From the NCBI RefSeq assembly GCF_000744655.1, contig NZ_JQMJ01000004.1, positions 4,278,001-4,342,000 of the forward strand: DNA of 64,000 bases. Reading direction: 5' to 3'. Below the pieces are notes generated by a model. That model was given only the letters and a program-made list of their open reading frames with translations. It had not been told where the DNA came from and did no database searches. A program made the position numbers and the translations under genes. Positions 51,576-60,121 of this stretch are shown here, in pieces (position 1 is the stretch's first letter; the number at the start of each line of letters is the position of its first letter). This DNA is from Streptacidiphilus rugosus AM-16. Its GTDB lineage: Bacteria; Actinomycetota; Actinomycetes; Streptomycetales; Streptomycetaceae.

Positions 51576-51832
51576 CTGCTCTGGCCTTACTGAAGGTGCT
51601 GACGGGGGCTATCTGCGTGCGGTGGTCTCCGCATGATCCATGATGCCCCATCTCCGCCCCGAGCTCGTCCTGATGCGGCGTCAGACACGTGCCGCCCGCC
51701 TGGGCGGCGGCTCGGCCGAACCCGCACGCGAAGCCGTGGCGGCGACGCTGCGCGGCCACGGCTCCATCCCCGGCGCGGACCGACCGGCACCCGCGTCGCG
51801 GGCACCTGCTCCGGCTGCCGCGTTACCGACGG

Positions 51833-52759
51833 TCAGCCCAGGCGCTCGCGCTCCTCCACGCGGGCGCCGCGGGCCCAGTCGCCCGCGGACATCCGCTTCT
51901 TGCCCTGCGGCTGCACCTCACCGAGCTCGATCTCGTGCGAGCCCGTACCGACACGGACGGTGTTCTTCTGCACCAGCACCTCGCCCGGGCCGAGCTCCGA
52001 ACGGCCTGCCGCCAGGCGCAGCGAGGCGACCTTGAGGCGCTCGCCGCGGAACTCGGTCCAGGCGCCGGGGGCGGGCGCGCAGCCGCGCACCACGCGGTCG
52101 ACCCGCAGAGCGGGGGTGGTCCAGTCGATCCTGGCGTCCTCGACGTTGATCTTCGGCGCCAGGGTGACGCCGTCGCCGGGCTGCGGACGCGCCTCCAGGG
52201 TGCCGTCCTCGATCCCGTCCATCGTGGCCACCAGCAGCCGCGCACCCGACACCGAGAGGCGGCCGAGCAGGTCGCCGCTGGTGTCGTCGAAGCGGATCTC
52301 CTCGGTGACCGTGCCGTAGACCGGTCCCGAGTCCAGGCCCTCCTCGATCAGGAAGGTCGACGCGCCGGTCACCTCGTCGCCGGAGAGCACCGCGTGCTGG
52401 ACCGGGGCCGCGCCGCGCCAGGCCGGCAACAGCGAGAAGTGCAGGTTGACCCAGCCCTGGGCGGGGACGTCCAGGGCGGACTTGGGCAGCAGCGCGCCGT
52501 AGGCGACGACGGGGCAGCAGTCCGGGCCGATCTCGGCCAGCCGGGCCAGGAAGTCGGGGTCGCGCGGCCGCGCCGGCTTGAGCACCTCGATGCCCGCCTC
52601 CTCGGCGCGCTGGGCGACCGGGCTGGAGACCAGCTTCCTGCCGCGCCCGGCGGGGGCGTCGGGGCGGGTGACGACGGCGACGACCTCGTGCCGGGAGGCG
52701 ATCAGCGCGTCCAGGGCCGGGACGGCGACCTCGGGCGTGCCTGCGAAGACCAGCTTCAT
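51833..52759 (-). CDS. fmt: Methionyl-tRNA formyltransferase
   Basis: Formylates initiator Met-tRNA with 10-formyltetrahydrofolate. 308 residues. The formyltransferase N-terminal domain begins [16 protein letters not shown], the hallmark [17 protein letters not shown] follows at about residue 112 (catalytic Asn/His), and the Asp lies in [11 protein letters not shown] near 145. A C-terminal OB-like domain runs from about 205. Start at the ATG at 52759. def lies 61 bases upstream on the same strand, completing the formylation/deformylation pair. Confidence 0.95.
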   Translation of the reverse strand: MKLVFAGTPEVAVPALDALIASRHEVVAVVTRPDAPAGRGRKLVSSPVAQRAEEAGIEVLKPARPRDPDFLARLAEIGPDCCPVVAYGALLPKSALDVPAQGWVNLHFSLLPAWRGAAPVQHAVLSGDEVTGASTFLIEEGLDSGPVYGTVTEEIRFDDTSGDLLGRLSVSGARLLVATMDGIEDGTLEARPQPGDGVTLAPKINVEDARIDWTTPALRVDRVVRGCAPAPGAWTEFRGERLKVASLRLAAGRSELGPGEVLVQKNTVRVGTGSHEIELGEVQPQGKKRMSAGDWARGARVEERERLG

Positions 52760-52820
52760 GGGTGTCCTGCCTTTCGGAGCGGAGCAGTAAGGGAGACCGG
52801 GCTCGGGCTGGGCGGTCAGC

Positions 52821-53366
52821 TCACAGCGCGCGACCGAAGGTGCTGTGCGGGGAGACCCGCACCTGCGGGGCGGCGTCGCCGGACCACTCCGCCTCCCGGA
52901 TCGCCCGCATCGCCTCCTTGCGCTGCTCACGGTCCAGCCGGTCGATGAAGATGATCCCGTCCAGGTGGTCGGTCTCGTGCTGGATGCAGCGCGCCAGCAG
53001 CTGGGTGCCCTCGACGGTCACCGGGTCGCCGTGCATGTTGACGCCCTTGGCGACGACGCCGAAGGCGCGGCGGGTGTCGAAGGTGAGCCCGGGCAGGGAC
53101 AGGCAGCCCTCGTCACCCTCCTGCTGCTCCTCGCTCAGGTCGAGGACGGGATTGATCAGGTGGCCCAGCTCGCCGTCCACGTGGTAGGTGAACACCCGCA
53201 GCGAGACCCCGATCTGAGGCGCCGCCAGCCCGGAGCCCGGGGCGTCCTTCATGGTCTCGGTCAGGTCCTTGACGAGGGTGCGCAGTTCCTTGTCGAAGGT
53301 GGTCACCGGCTGCGCCTTCATGCGCAGGACCGGGTCCCCGAAGATGCGGATCGGCTGGATGGCCAC
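52821..53366 (-). CDS. def: Peptide deformylase
   Basis: Metal enzyme removing the N-formyl group from new proteins. 181 residues from a GTG at 53366. Motif 1 is [11 protein letters not shown], motif 2 is EGCLSLPGL (metal Cys) and motif 3 is QHETDHLDG (two metal His and catalytic Glu). The conserved domain starts [14 protein letters not shown] immediately after the chosen start, and GGGAG lies eight bases upstream. The open frame to 53573 has no conserved content. First of the def-fmt-rsmB cluster. Confidence 0.95.
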   Translation of the reverse strand: MAIQPIRIFGDPVLRMKAQPVTTFDKELRTLVKDLTETMKDAPGSGLAAPQIGVSLRVFTYHVDGELGHLINPVLDLSEEQQEGDEGCLSLPGLTFDTRRAFGVVAKGVNMHGDPVTVEGTQLLARCIQHETDHLDGIIFIDRLDREQRKEAMRAIREAEWSGDAAPQVRVSPHSTFGRAL

Positions 53367-53583
53367 GGCGCGGACTCCCGTCGTCAGGATGGAGGCGTGC
53401 AGGGGCGGCGGCGCGCCGCCCGGGGGGCCGGGAACGGGGTTTCGCCGTGCACAGGACGACAAGTCTATGAGGTCGGGCGGGGTCTCCGGGCGGGGGCTCA
53501 TGTGTCCGGTGCGCGCCAACCGCGCGAGCCCCGCGCGCCCTCGTGCGCGCCCCCACCGTGACCGATCCGACACTTCGCCCGTT

Positions 53584-53601
53584 GGTCAAAGGAGATTGAC
53601 C
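53584..53601. promoter_or_regulatory. Inverted repeat GGTCAA-N6-TTGACC
   Basis: Six-base perfect arms in the 291-bp gap between the divergent def and HTH genes; a possible regulator site. No other strong signal was seen in this gap. Confidence 0.35.
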
Positions 53602-53657
53602 GCCGGAACCTCCCCTCGGGGTCCGCCCGCCGCCGTCCGAGAGGCCAGATACTCGCC

Positions 53658-54233
53658 ATGGTCGAACACGCCACCCACGACGCCCGAGCCCGGGCCAGCC
53701 TGCACCTGCTGGTCCGCGACATCGAACGGGTGCGCCGTCAGGTCGACGCCCTGCGCACCCTGACCGCCCAGCTCGGCAACGTCTACCGGCCGCGCCGCCC
53801 CACCACCGCGGCGGGCTTCGTCGTCTACGGCCGCGCCCCCGCCCCGACCGTCAGGCTCGCGCAGGAGCTGCGGGACAGCGTGGAGGGTCTGGTCGCGGCC
53901 GCGGTCGAGTTCGACCGTTCGCTCGGCTTCTCGTGGGACGCGGTGGGCTCCGCGCTCGGCGTCACCAAGCAGGCGGTGCACCGCCGGTACGGGGTCCGCC
54001 GCAACGCGCCCGACGGCGCGCCGCTGCAGTCGGGGCACCCGGGGCCGCAACGCGCGCCACTGGACGACGAGGACACCATCGTCGCCGAGAGCCCCGAGGC
54101 GCAGGTGGCGGAGCTGCCGCTCCCGCATCAGCAGCAGGGGCTGCGCGCGCCGATCCCCTCCGCGCGCCGCGGCCCCGCGCTGCCGGGCTCCGCGCTCCCG
54201 GGCCCCGCCCTCCCCGCCCGCTACCCGGGCTGA
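53658..54233 (+). CDS. Helix-turn-helix protein of unknown role
   Basis: A 191-residue protein with an N-terminal helical region ([22 protein letters not shown]) and a helix-turn-helix of sigma-factor region 4 or AsnC type, [21 protein letters not shown] at about 95-115. The remaining 75 residues are Pro/Ala/Gln-rich and end in repeats of PALPG. It inserts between priA and def in the opposite direction. No ribosome site is visible before the ATG; GATACT lies just four bases upstream, so the message could be leaderless. The target is unknown. Confidence 0.7.
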   Translation: MVEHATHDARARASLHLLVRDIERVRRQVDALRTLTAQLGNVYRPRRPTTAAGFVVYGRAPAPTVRLAQELRDSVEGLVAAAVEFDRSLGFSWDAVGSALGVTKQAVHRRYGVRRNAPDGAPLQSGHPGPQRAPLDDEDTIVAESPEAQVAELPLPHQQQGLRAPIPSARRGPALPGSALPGPALPARYPG

Positions 54234-54290
54234 CGCCCGCACCCCCGGCAGACGGGGACCACCTGCGGCCCCGGGGAACGTTGGGCAGAT

Positions 54291-54374
54291 GAGGTGCCAC
54301 CTCGGGGGCGCGCGCCCCTGGGGCCGTGCCTGGTTCCTCGCCTGCGGAAGCCCGCGCTCCTGGGGTGGCACCTC
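54291..54374. repeat. Long inverted repeat, REP-like intergenic element
   Basis: GAGGTGCCACC (54291-54301) and GGTGGCACCTC (54364-54374) pair perfectly across 62 bp. Inside lies a second palindrome (GGGGCGCGCGCCCC). CCTCGCCTGC occurs both inside and just after the right arm, each time leading into related GC-rich sequence. It may end priA transcription and resembles recurrent palindromic elements of Streptomyces gaps. Confidence 0.65.
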
Positions 54375-54403
54375 GCCTGCAGAAAAGCGCGCAGCGCTGG
54401 GGC

Positions 54404-56569
54404 TCAGCCGATGTCCGGAGGGTCGATGCGGACCCGGACGGGGTCGGCGCGGCCGCGGGCCAGGCGGGCCGCCTGGGCGGCCTTGAGCGCGGTGGCCAGC
54501 GCCGCGCCGCGGCCGGGCGCGACGCGCAGGAGCACGCGGTCGACGCGGTCCTCGCCCCGGCCCACCGGGACGGCCACCGGGCCGAGCAGGTCGGTGCCCT
54601 CGGGCAGCCGGGTCAGGGCCAGCAGGTCGGCCACCGCGGCCGGAGCGCCGCTGACCGCCGCCATCCTGGAGACCGGCGGGAAGCCGAGCTCCGCCCGCTC
54701 CGCGAGCTCCGTGGCCGCGTGCCCGGCCGGGTCCCAGCGGACGAGCGCCTGCACCGGCCGGAGCGAGGGCTCGGCGACGACCACGACCGTGCCGCCCTGC
54801 TCCGCGCCGCGCACCAGCGCGCTCGCGGACAGCCAACGGCGCAGCGCCTCCTCGCCCGCGCGCAGATCCGGTCGGCCGAGCAGCACCCAGGCGTCCAGCA
54901 GCAGCGCCGCCGCGTAGCCGGGGCCCTCGGCCACCGGTTCGGCGCCCGGGGTGGAGACGACCAGCGCCGGGGCGGCCGGCACCGTCGTCAGCACGCCCTC
55001 ACGCCCCGAGGTCCGCACGGGGACCGAGGGAAAGGCCCGGCCGAGCTCGTCCGCGGTGCGCCGCGCGCCGAACACCTGGGCACGCAGCTTGAAGCCGCCG
55101 CACTCACGGCAGTGCCAGTCGGCCTCGGGACGGCCGCACCAGGCGCAGCCGAGCGGCCCGGCCGCGTCGTGGGCCTCCAGGGGGCCCGCGCAGTGCGCGC
55201 AGCGGGCCTGTTCGCGGCAGCGGGCGCAGGAGAGCCTGGGCACGTAGCCGCGCCGGGGCACCTGGACCAGCACCGGGCCGTGCGCGAGCGCGTCCCGGAC
55301 GACCCGCCAGGCGAGCGTCGGCAGCCGCGCGGCGAGCGCGGCGGCGTCCGCGGCCTGGTCGTGGTCGCCGACCGTCCGCACCAGCGGCGCGGCCCGACGG
55401 GTCTCCTCCCGTGGGGCGGCCAGCGGCCGGGCCCAGCCGGTCCGCAGCAGCTGCGCGGCCTCGACGGTGACCGCGAAGCCGCCGACGAGCGCGCCCGCCC
55501 CCGCCTCGGCCGCGCGCAGCAACAGGACGTCGCGGGCGTGCGGCTGCGGCGCGTGCGGCTCGCTGTGCGAGCTGTCGCCGTCGTCCCACACCGCGACCAG
55601 GCCCAGGTCGGCGACGGGCGCGAACATCGCCGCGCGCGTCCCGACCACGGCCCGCACCGCGCCCCGGCTGACCGAGAGCCAGCGGCGGTAGCGCTCCTCC
55701 GCGCCGAGCTCGGCGGTGAGCGCGACGTGGCGGCCGTCGCCGAGCAGGTCGGCGAGCGCCCGGTCGAGCCGGGCGACGGCGCGTCCGTCGGGCAGCAGCA
55801 CGAGCGCGCCGCGCCCCGAGGCGAGGGTGGCGGCGACGGCGCGGGCCAGTTCGTCGGGCCAGGTCGGCCCCGGGAGCGCCGACCAGACCGCACGGGGGGA
55901 CTCGCCGGCCGCGAGCGCCGCGAGGAAGGAGGGGCCCTCCGGGTACCGGGCCCAGCCCGCCGGCGCGGGCGCGGGCACCGGCCCACCCGGCGGTTCGGCC
56001 GCGAGCTCGCCCTCGGGCTTGTTGTGCTTGGGCGGCACGGCCAACTGCAGCACGTCGGCGAGCGTCCCCGCGTAGCGGTCGGCGACGGCACGGCAGAGCC
56101 GCAGCAGCTCCGGGGTGAGCACCCGCTCCGGCGAGAGCACCTGCGCCAGCGGCGCGAGCGGGCCCGCGAAGTCACTGGCCGCGAGCCGTTCGACGACGTA
56201 CCCGTCGACGAGCTTGCCGCCCTCCCGGCGCCCCTGGCCCTTGACCACCCGTCCGCCGAAGCGCACCCGCACCCGCACCCCCGGCTGCGCGGACTCGGCG
56301 AGGCGGGCCGGGACGGCGTAGTCGAAGAACTGGTCGAGGTGCGACAGGGCCTTGTCCACGACGACGCGGGCGACCGGCAGCGTCTCCGCGACCGGCTTGG
56401 GTTTCGGGCGCGCCTTGGCACGCCGCAGCTCGGTCCGGATCAACTCCAGCTGCTCGCCCTGCGGCTCGGCGGCGGAGTCCTGAGCGGCCGGGTATTCGGC
56501 GGCGGGGTGTTCGGCGGCGGAGTCCTGAGCGGCCGGGTCTTCGGCGGCGGGGTGTTCTGAGTGGGCCAT
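54404..56569 (-). CDS. priA: PriA-like primosomal protein N' without helicase motifs
   Basis: Replication-restart protein of 721 residues. The N-terminal 30 residues are a 45-bp DNA repeat (PAAQDSAAE units). The 3'BD-like domain begins ARVVVDKALSHLDQFFDYAVP. Zinc-binding Cys pairs are present near residues 490-535 (CARCREQARCAHC and CAWCGRPEADWHCREC). The usual Walker A GSGKT is absent (the site reads GRGALVLLPDG) and DEEH is replaced by DDGDSSHSE, so ATPase and helicase activity are probably lost, as is known for actinobacterial PriA. It presumably still acts in primosome assembly. The ATG at 56569 has GGGGGAG upstream; 27 further bases are open. Confidence 0.9.
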   Translation of the reverse strand: MAHSEHPAAEDPAAQDSAAEHPAAEYPAAQDSAAEPQGEQLELIRTELRRAKARPKPKPVAETLPVARVVVDKALSHLDQFFDYAVPARLAESAQPGVRVRVRFGGRVVKGQGRREGGKLVDGYVVERLAASDFAGPLAPLAQVLSPERVLTPELLRLCRAVADRYAGTLADVLQLAVPPKHNKPEGELAAEPPGGPVPAPAPAGWARYPEGPSFLAALAAGESPRAVWSALPGPTWPDELARAVAATLASGRGALVLLPDGRAVARLDRALADLLGDGRHVALTAELGAEERYRRWLSVSRGAVRAVVGTRAAMFAPVADLGLVAVWDDGDSSHSEPHAPQPHARDVLLLRAAEAGAGALVGGFAVTVEAAQLLRTGWARPLAAPREETRRAAPLVRTVGDHDQAADAAALAARLPTLAWRVVRDALAHGPVLVQVPRRGYVPRLSCARCREQARCAHCAGPLEAHDAAGPLGCAWCGRPEADWHCRECGGFKLRAQVFGARRTADELGRAFPSVPVRTSGREGVLTTVPAAPALVVSTPGAEPVAEGPGYAAALLLDAWVLLGRPDLRAGEEALRRWLSASALVRGAEQGGTVVVVAEPSLRPVQALVRWDPAGHAATELAERAELGFPPVSRMAAVSGAPAAVADLLALTRLPEGTDLLGPVAVPVGRGEDRVDRVLLRVAPGRGAALATALKAAQAARLARGRADPVRVRIDPPDIG
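56471..56560 (-). repeat. 45-bp tandem repeat in the N-terminal coding region of priA
   Basis: Two near-identical 45-bp copies (period exact, 15 residues) encode PAAQDSAAE-type units at the start of the protein. The period is a multiple of three, so changes in copy number keep the frame. Confidence 0.85.
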
Positions 56570-56611
56570 CGCTCCCCCAGTCCTACCAGATGCCACCGAC
56601 AGCGGCCGCGC

Positions 56612-57274
56612 TCAGCCCAACGCGCGGACCGCTTCCGCCACCGGGGTCGGGCCGCCGACCAGTTCCAGGGTGCGGCCCGCCGCCGCGCCGGTGGCGAGGA
56701 GTTCGGCCAGGACGGTCGCGACGTCGGCGCGCGGGACGCCGCCGGAGGCGAGCGGCGGGTCGGTGAGGGTGACCCGGCCGGTGGCCGGGGTGTCCAGGAG
56801 CCGGCCGGGACGCAGCACGGTCCAGTCCAGGGCGCGGCCGCGAAGGTCGTCCTCCGCCTGGGTCTTGGCGTCGACGTAGGCGGCCCAGACCTCGTCGGTG
56901 CCGGGAGCCGGCGGGCTGCCCGCGCCCATGGTCGAGATCTGCACGAAGCGCCGCACTCCGGCCGCCTCCGCCGCCCCGGCGAGCAGGACGGAGCCGTCGC
57001 GGTCGACCGTGTACTTGCGCTCCGCCGTGCTGCCCGGCCCGGCGCCCGCCGCGAAGACCGCGGCGTCGGCGGCGTGCTCGCGCAGCGCGGTCGCGACGGC
57101 GGCGACGTCGGAGCGCTCCAGGTCGAGGACGACCGCCTCGGCTCCGGCCGCGCGCAGGTCGGCGGCCTGGGTGGGGTCGCGGATCAGGCCGATCGCGAGG
57201 TCGCCGCGGCGGGCCAGCTCGCGGGCGAGGTGGAGGGCGATCTGGCCGTGGCCGCCTGCGATGACGATGCGCAT
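56612..57274 (-). CDS. NAD(P)-binding SDR-like protein (NmrA/YhfK type)
   Basis: A 220-residue atypical SDR. The dinucleotide motif is AGGHGQIALHLA at about 6-17, followed by the loop GLIRDP typical of NmrA-like reductases and KTQAEDDL near the usual active-site position; a Tyr in AAYVDAK may be catalytic. It lies 42 bases upstream of priA on the same strand. It is divergent from a TetR regulator with a palindromic operator between them, so it is the likely TetR target. Confidence 0.85.
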   Translation of the reverse strand: MRIVIAGGHGQIALHLARELARRGDLAIGLIRDPTQAADLRAAGAEAVVLDLERSDVAAVATALREHAADAAVFAAGAGPGSTAERKYTVDRDGSVLLAGAAEAAGVRRFVQISTMGAGSPPAPGTDEVWAAYVDAKTQAEDDLRGRALDWTVLRPGRLLDTPATGRVTLTDPPLASGGVPRADVATVLAELLATGAAAGRTLELVGGPTPVAEAVRALG

Positions 57275-57330
57275 GTCCGCACGCTAACCCCTCCTCCGCG
57301 CGTTTGCCGTGCGCCGGGCGGGCGTGTTTG

Positions 57331-57356
57331 GATAAATGAACAGCGGTTCACTTATC
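57331..57356. promoter_or_regulatory. TetR-type operator GATAARTGAAC-N4-GTTCAYTTATC
   Basis: Arms at 57331-57341 and 57346-57356 match with one difference. The site lies in the divergent gap and covers the ATG at 57336, so that ATG cannot sensibly be the TetR start. Confidence 0.75.
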
Positions 57357-57392
57357 GCCGGTGCAGGTCTCACGGAGGGCGGGCGCGGTCCC

Positions 57393-57995
57393 ATGGCAGG
57401 TCGGCCGAGGAGCGTGGACGACTCGGCGATCCTTGCGGCCGCGGTCCGGGTGATGGGCCGCACCGGACCGGCCAGGCTGACGCTGGCTCTGATCGCGGCC
57501 GAGGTCGGCCTGGTGCCGGGCACGCTGGTGCAGCGCTTCGGCTCCAAGCGGGGTCTCCTGCTGGCACTGTCCGAGGCCTCCCTGCGCGCCTCGGAGCGGG
57601 GCTGTGCGGAGATCCGGGCGGCGCACGACACGCCGCTGGACGCGCTGGCCGCGCTCGTGGCGGACACCATGGGCGCGGTGACCACGCCGGAGGAGTACGC
57701 CAACCATCTCGCCTTCCTCTGCGCCGATCTCGGCGACGAGGAGTTCCGCGCCCTCGCGCTGGCTTTCCACCAGGTGCAGGACCGGGCCGTCCGCGCGCTC
57801 GTCGACGACGCCGTCGCGTCCGGCGGTCTGCGGCCGGAGACGGAGGTCGCGACGCTGGCCGCGACCGTGCAGGCGGCGGTCGCGGGCGCGGGCCTGCTCT
57901 GGGCCATCGACCGCAGGGGCACCTTCGCGGCACGCCGCCGCGAGGCCCTGGACGCGGTCCTCGCACCGCATCTGGCGCGCCGGACGGTTCTCTGA
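57393..57995 (+). CDS. TetR/AcrR family transcriptional regulator
   Basis: A 200-residue regulator. The N-terminal helix-turn-helix reads DSAILAAAVRVMGRTGPARLTLALIAAEVGLVPGTLVQRFGSKRGLL, the classic TetR domain at residues 8-55. A helical ligand-binding region follows. ATG 57393 is chosen because a palindromic operator at 57331-57356 would otherwise lie within the coding sequence from the ATG at 57336; GGAGGG lies upstream. It is divergent from an SDR-like reductase. Confidence 0.9.
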   Translation: MAGRPRSVDDSAILAAAVRVMGRTGPARLTLALIAAEVGLVPGTLVQRFGSKRGLLLALSEASLRASERGCAEIRAAHDTPLDALAALVADTMGAVTTPEEYANHLAFLCADLGDEEFRALALAFHQVQDRAVRALVDDAVASGGLRPETEVATLAATVQAAVAGAGLLWAIDRRGTFAARRREALDAVLAPHLARRTVL

Positions 57996-58100
57996 CGATC
58001 CGTGCGGAACCCGTGCAACCTCCCGGTGCGTGCCCGGAGTAGTGAGGGTCGGAGGGGACAGCCGGTCCCCTCGTTCGTTCACCGTCATCCGAGGAGACCT

Positions 58101-58793
58101 GTGTCCACGACACGGATCAAGGCCGTCGCGGCCGTCGCCACCGTCGCCGCCGCCGTCGCGGGGGTCGCGCTGTCCGGCATCGCCTCCGCCGCGCCGACGC
58201 CGCACCACGCCCCTGCCGCCGCCCACGACGCCGCGGTAAGGAACACCGCCCGGAGCACCGCCGTGCAGAGCGCCGCCGACAGTGCCGCCACGAGCGGGGC
58301 CGAGCGGGTGCGGCTCGGCGAGGGCCGCGTCGGCGGCGTCGCCTGGTCGGTCGCGCTGGAGTACTACCGCACGCTGCCGAAGGGCTACACCGTCCCGACC
58401 TTCCCGCCCGGCGTGAAGACGCCGACGTTCACCGGCCTGCTCTGCGAGCGGATGTACCTCGGCGGTGTCCGGATCGACCACCAGGGCGGCCCGTGGGCCG
58501 ACTGCTCGCCGGTGACCGGCCCCCGGCAGGCGCTCGGCGACGAGGGACTGTTCGGCTTCACCGCCAAGGGCACCAGCGGCACCCGGCTGTTCGTCGCCGA
58601 GAACAGCGACAGCACCGCCTACGCCGTGGTGACCTTCACCAACGGCCGGACCTACCGGGCGTCCTCCGCGCACGTGCCCGGTACCGGGTTCTCCGGGTAC
58701 GCCGTTCCGATCGGCAAGGGCCAGTACATCCGCAGCGTCGACACCTTCGACGCCCACGGGCACCGGCTGACCCACCAGACCGACTGGCACTGA
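58101..58793 (+). CDS. Secreted protein sharing a domain with the nearby sigma-factor partner
   Basis: A 230-residue exported protein. The signal peptide (IKAVAAVATVAAAVAGVALSG) is cleaved near ASAAP at residue 29-31. The mature part from about residue 75 has a beta-rich domain with two Cys (in LLCERMYLGG and WADCSPV). It is similar across its length to the outer domain of the membrane protein two genes downstream: both run from (G)(V/T)AWSV through GGVR(I/V)D, (P)xxDC, RLFV, VPIG(K/A)GQ and end xDxHGxxxH(Q/E)TDW. Function unknown. The GTG at 58101 has GAGGAG just upstream. The sigma gene starts two bases past its stop. Confidence 0.8.
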   Translation: MSTTRIKAVAAVATVAAAVAGVALSGIASAAPTPHHAPAAAHDAAVRNTARSTAVQSAADSAATSGAERVRLGEGRVGGVAWSVALEYYRTLPKGYTVPTFPPGVKTPTFTGLLCERMYLGGVRIDHQGGPWADCSPVTGPRQALGDEGLFGFTAKGTSGTRLFVAENSDSTAYAVVTFTNGRTYRASSAHVPGTGFSGYAVPIGKGQYIRSVDTFDAHGHRLTHQTDWH

Positions 58794-58795
58794 GC

Positions 58796-59353
58796 GTGCG
58801 GATCGGCGCGGGCGCCGACGTTCCCGCGGGCGGTGGCGAGCGCGACTTCAGCGCGTTCGTCGCCGCCCGCTGGGCGGCCCTGGTGCGAACCGCGTACCTG
58901 CTCACCGGAGACTTCCACGAGGCGGAGGATCTGGTGCAGGCGACGCTGACCAAGGTGTACCCGCAGTGGCGACGGCTCGACCGGGGGACCGTCGACGCCT
59001 ATCTGCGCCGGTCGCTGGTCAACAACAACCGCAGCCGCCACCGACGGCGGCGGGTGGCCCAGCTGCTGGTGCCCCTGGTGCCGGAGCGGCCGGCCCCGGT
59101 CGCGCAGGGCGGTGGTGGACCGGCCGACGGCGAGCGGGGCCTGCTGATGGCGGTCCTGGCCGAACTCCCCGAGCGGCAGCGGGCGGTGGTCGTGCTGCGG
59201 TACTGGGAGGATCTGTCCGCCGAGGAGGTCGCCGACATCCTGGGCTGCTCCGTCGGCACGGTGAAGAGCCAGGCGTCGCGTGCCCTGGCCAAACTGCGGG
59301 AGCACCCCGCACTGAGCGAGTACGCACTGTCCGGCCCGGGAGCCCGATCATGA
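58796..59353 (+). CDS. SigE family RNA polymerase sigma factor (ECF)
   Basis: ECF sigma factor of 185 residues from a GTG at 58796. Region 2: FSAFVAARWAALVRTAYLLTGDFHEAEDLVQATLTKVYPQW, the SigE-type signature. Region 4: LLMAVLAELPERQRAVVVLRYWEDLSAEEVADILGCSVGTVKSQASRALAKL. The short linker and length match the actinobacterial SigE/SigM group. The upstream gene stops two bases before this start and the downstream gene starts inside its stop (ATGA), so all three are one operon, with the downstream membrane protein as the likely regulator. Confidence 0.9.
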   Translation: MRIGAGADVPAGGGERDFSAFVAARWAALVRTAYLLTGDFHEAEDLVQATLTKVYPQWRRLDRGTVDAYLRRSLVNNNRSRHRRRRVAQLLVPLVPERPAPVAQGGGGPADGERGLLMAVLAELPERQRAVVVLRYWEDLSAEEVADILGCSVGTVKSQASRALAKLREHPALSEYALSGPGARS

Positions 59354-60096
59354 CGAACCATCAGTCCTCCGAACCGCCCGGCGCGGAGCCTGAGCGGGCC
59401 GAGGCCGAAGCCGAGGCCGAGGCCGTGCACCGGCTGCTGGAGCGAGAGGTCCGCGGGCTGCCGCCGTCGGCCCCGCCGATCGCCGAGCTGGTCCGGGCCG
59501 GGCGCGCCCGCGCCGCCCGCCGTACCCGGCTGCGCGCGGCGACAGCCGTCGCCGCCTGCGTCGCCGCCGCCTGCGCGGCGCTGCCGGTGCTGCACGCCGC
59601 GAAGGGGCCGAGCGGTCCTTCCCCACTGCGGACCGCCGCCGCCTCGCCGTCGAGGCCGTCCAGGCCGTCGACCATCCTGCTGGGCTCGGGCGTGCTGGAC
59701 GGGACGGCCTGGTCCGTTCGGGCGGAGTTCCCCGGGCCGACGGCCGGGTCGGCCGACGGGGAGCTCTGCCTCGACATGGTGATCGGCGGCGTGCGGGTCG
59801 ACCGGAGGGCGGGCCCGCACCCGGACTGCGACCGCCCGGACGGCGGCCGCAGGGAGGCGGTCTTCGTCGCCGACGGCACACCGCTGCGCCTGTTCGTCAG
59901 CTACGGCGCCGACGACGTCGCCTCCGTCGTGCTCACCTTCTCCGACGGCACGACCGCCCGCGCCGCGGCCAGGCCGATGCCGGGCACCCCGCTCAGGGGC
60001 CTGGCCGTCCCGATCGGCGCCGGCCAGGTGATCGCCGTCGTCGACGGGTACGACTCCCACGGCAGCCTGGTGCACCGCGAGACCGACTGGCGCTGA
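59350..60096 (+). CDS. Putative anti-sigma-like membrane protein
   Basis: A 248-residue protein with a short acidic, Glu/Ala-rich cytoplasmic N-terminus (AEAEAEAVHRLLEREVRGL), a basic patch RARAARRTRLR, one membrane helix (AATAVAACVAAACAALPVLHA, about 63-83) and an extracytoplasmic domain. The outer domain (GTAWSV to HRETDW) is a paralogue of the secreted protein encoded 5' of the sigma gene. No zinc-anti-sigma HxxxCxxC motif is visible, so sequestration is by another mode, or it is only a sensor. The ATGA overlap with the sigma gene implies coupled translation. Confidence 0.8.
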   Translation: MTNHQSSEPPGAEPERAEAEAEAEAVHRLLEREVRGLPPSAPPIAELVRAGRARAARRTRLRAATAVAACVAAACAALPVLHAAKGPSGPSPLRTAAASPSRPSRPSTILLGSGVLDGTAWSVRAEFPGPTAGSADGELCLDMVIGGVRVDRRAGPHPDCDRPDGGRREAVFVADGTPLRLFVSYGADDVASVVLTFSDGTTARAAARPMPGTPLRGLAVPIGAGQVIAVVDGYDSHGSLVHRETDWR

Positions 60097-60121
60097 CGGC
60101 GTGCGGCGGGCCAGCGGTGGG

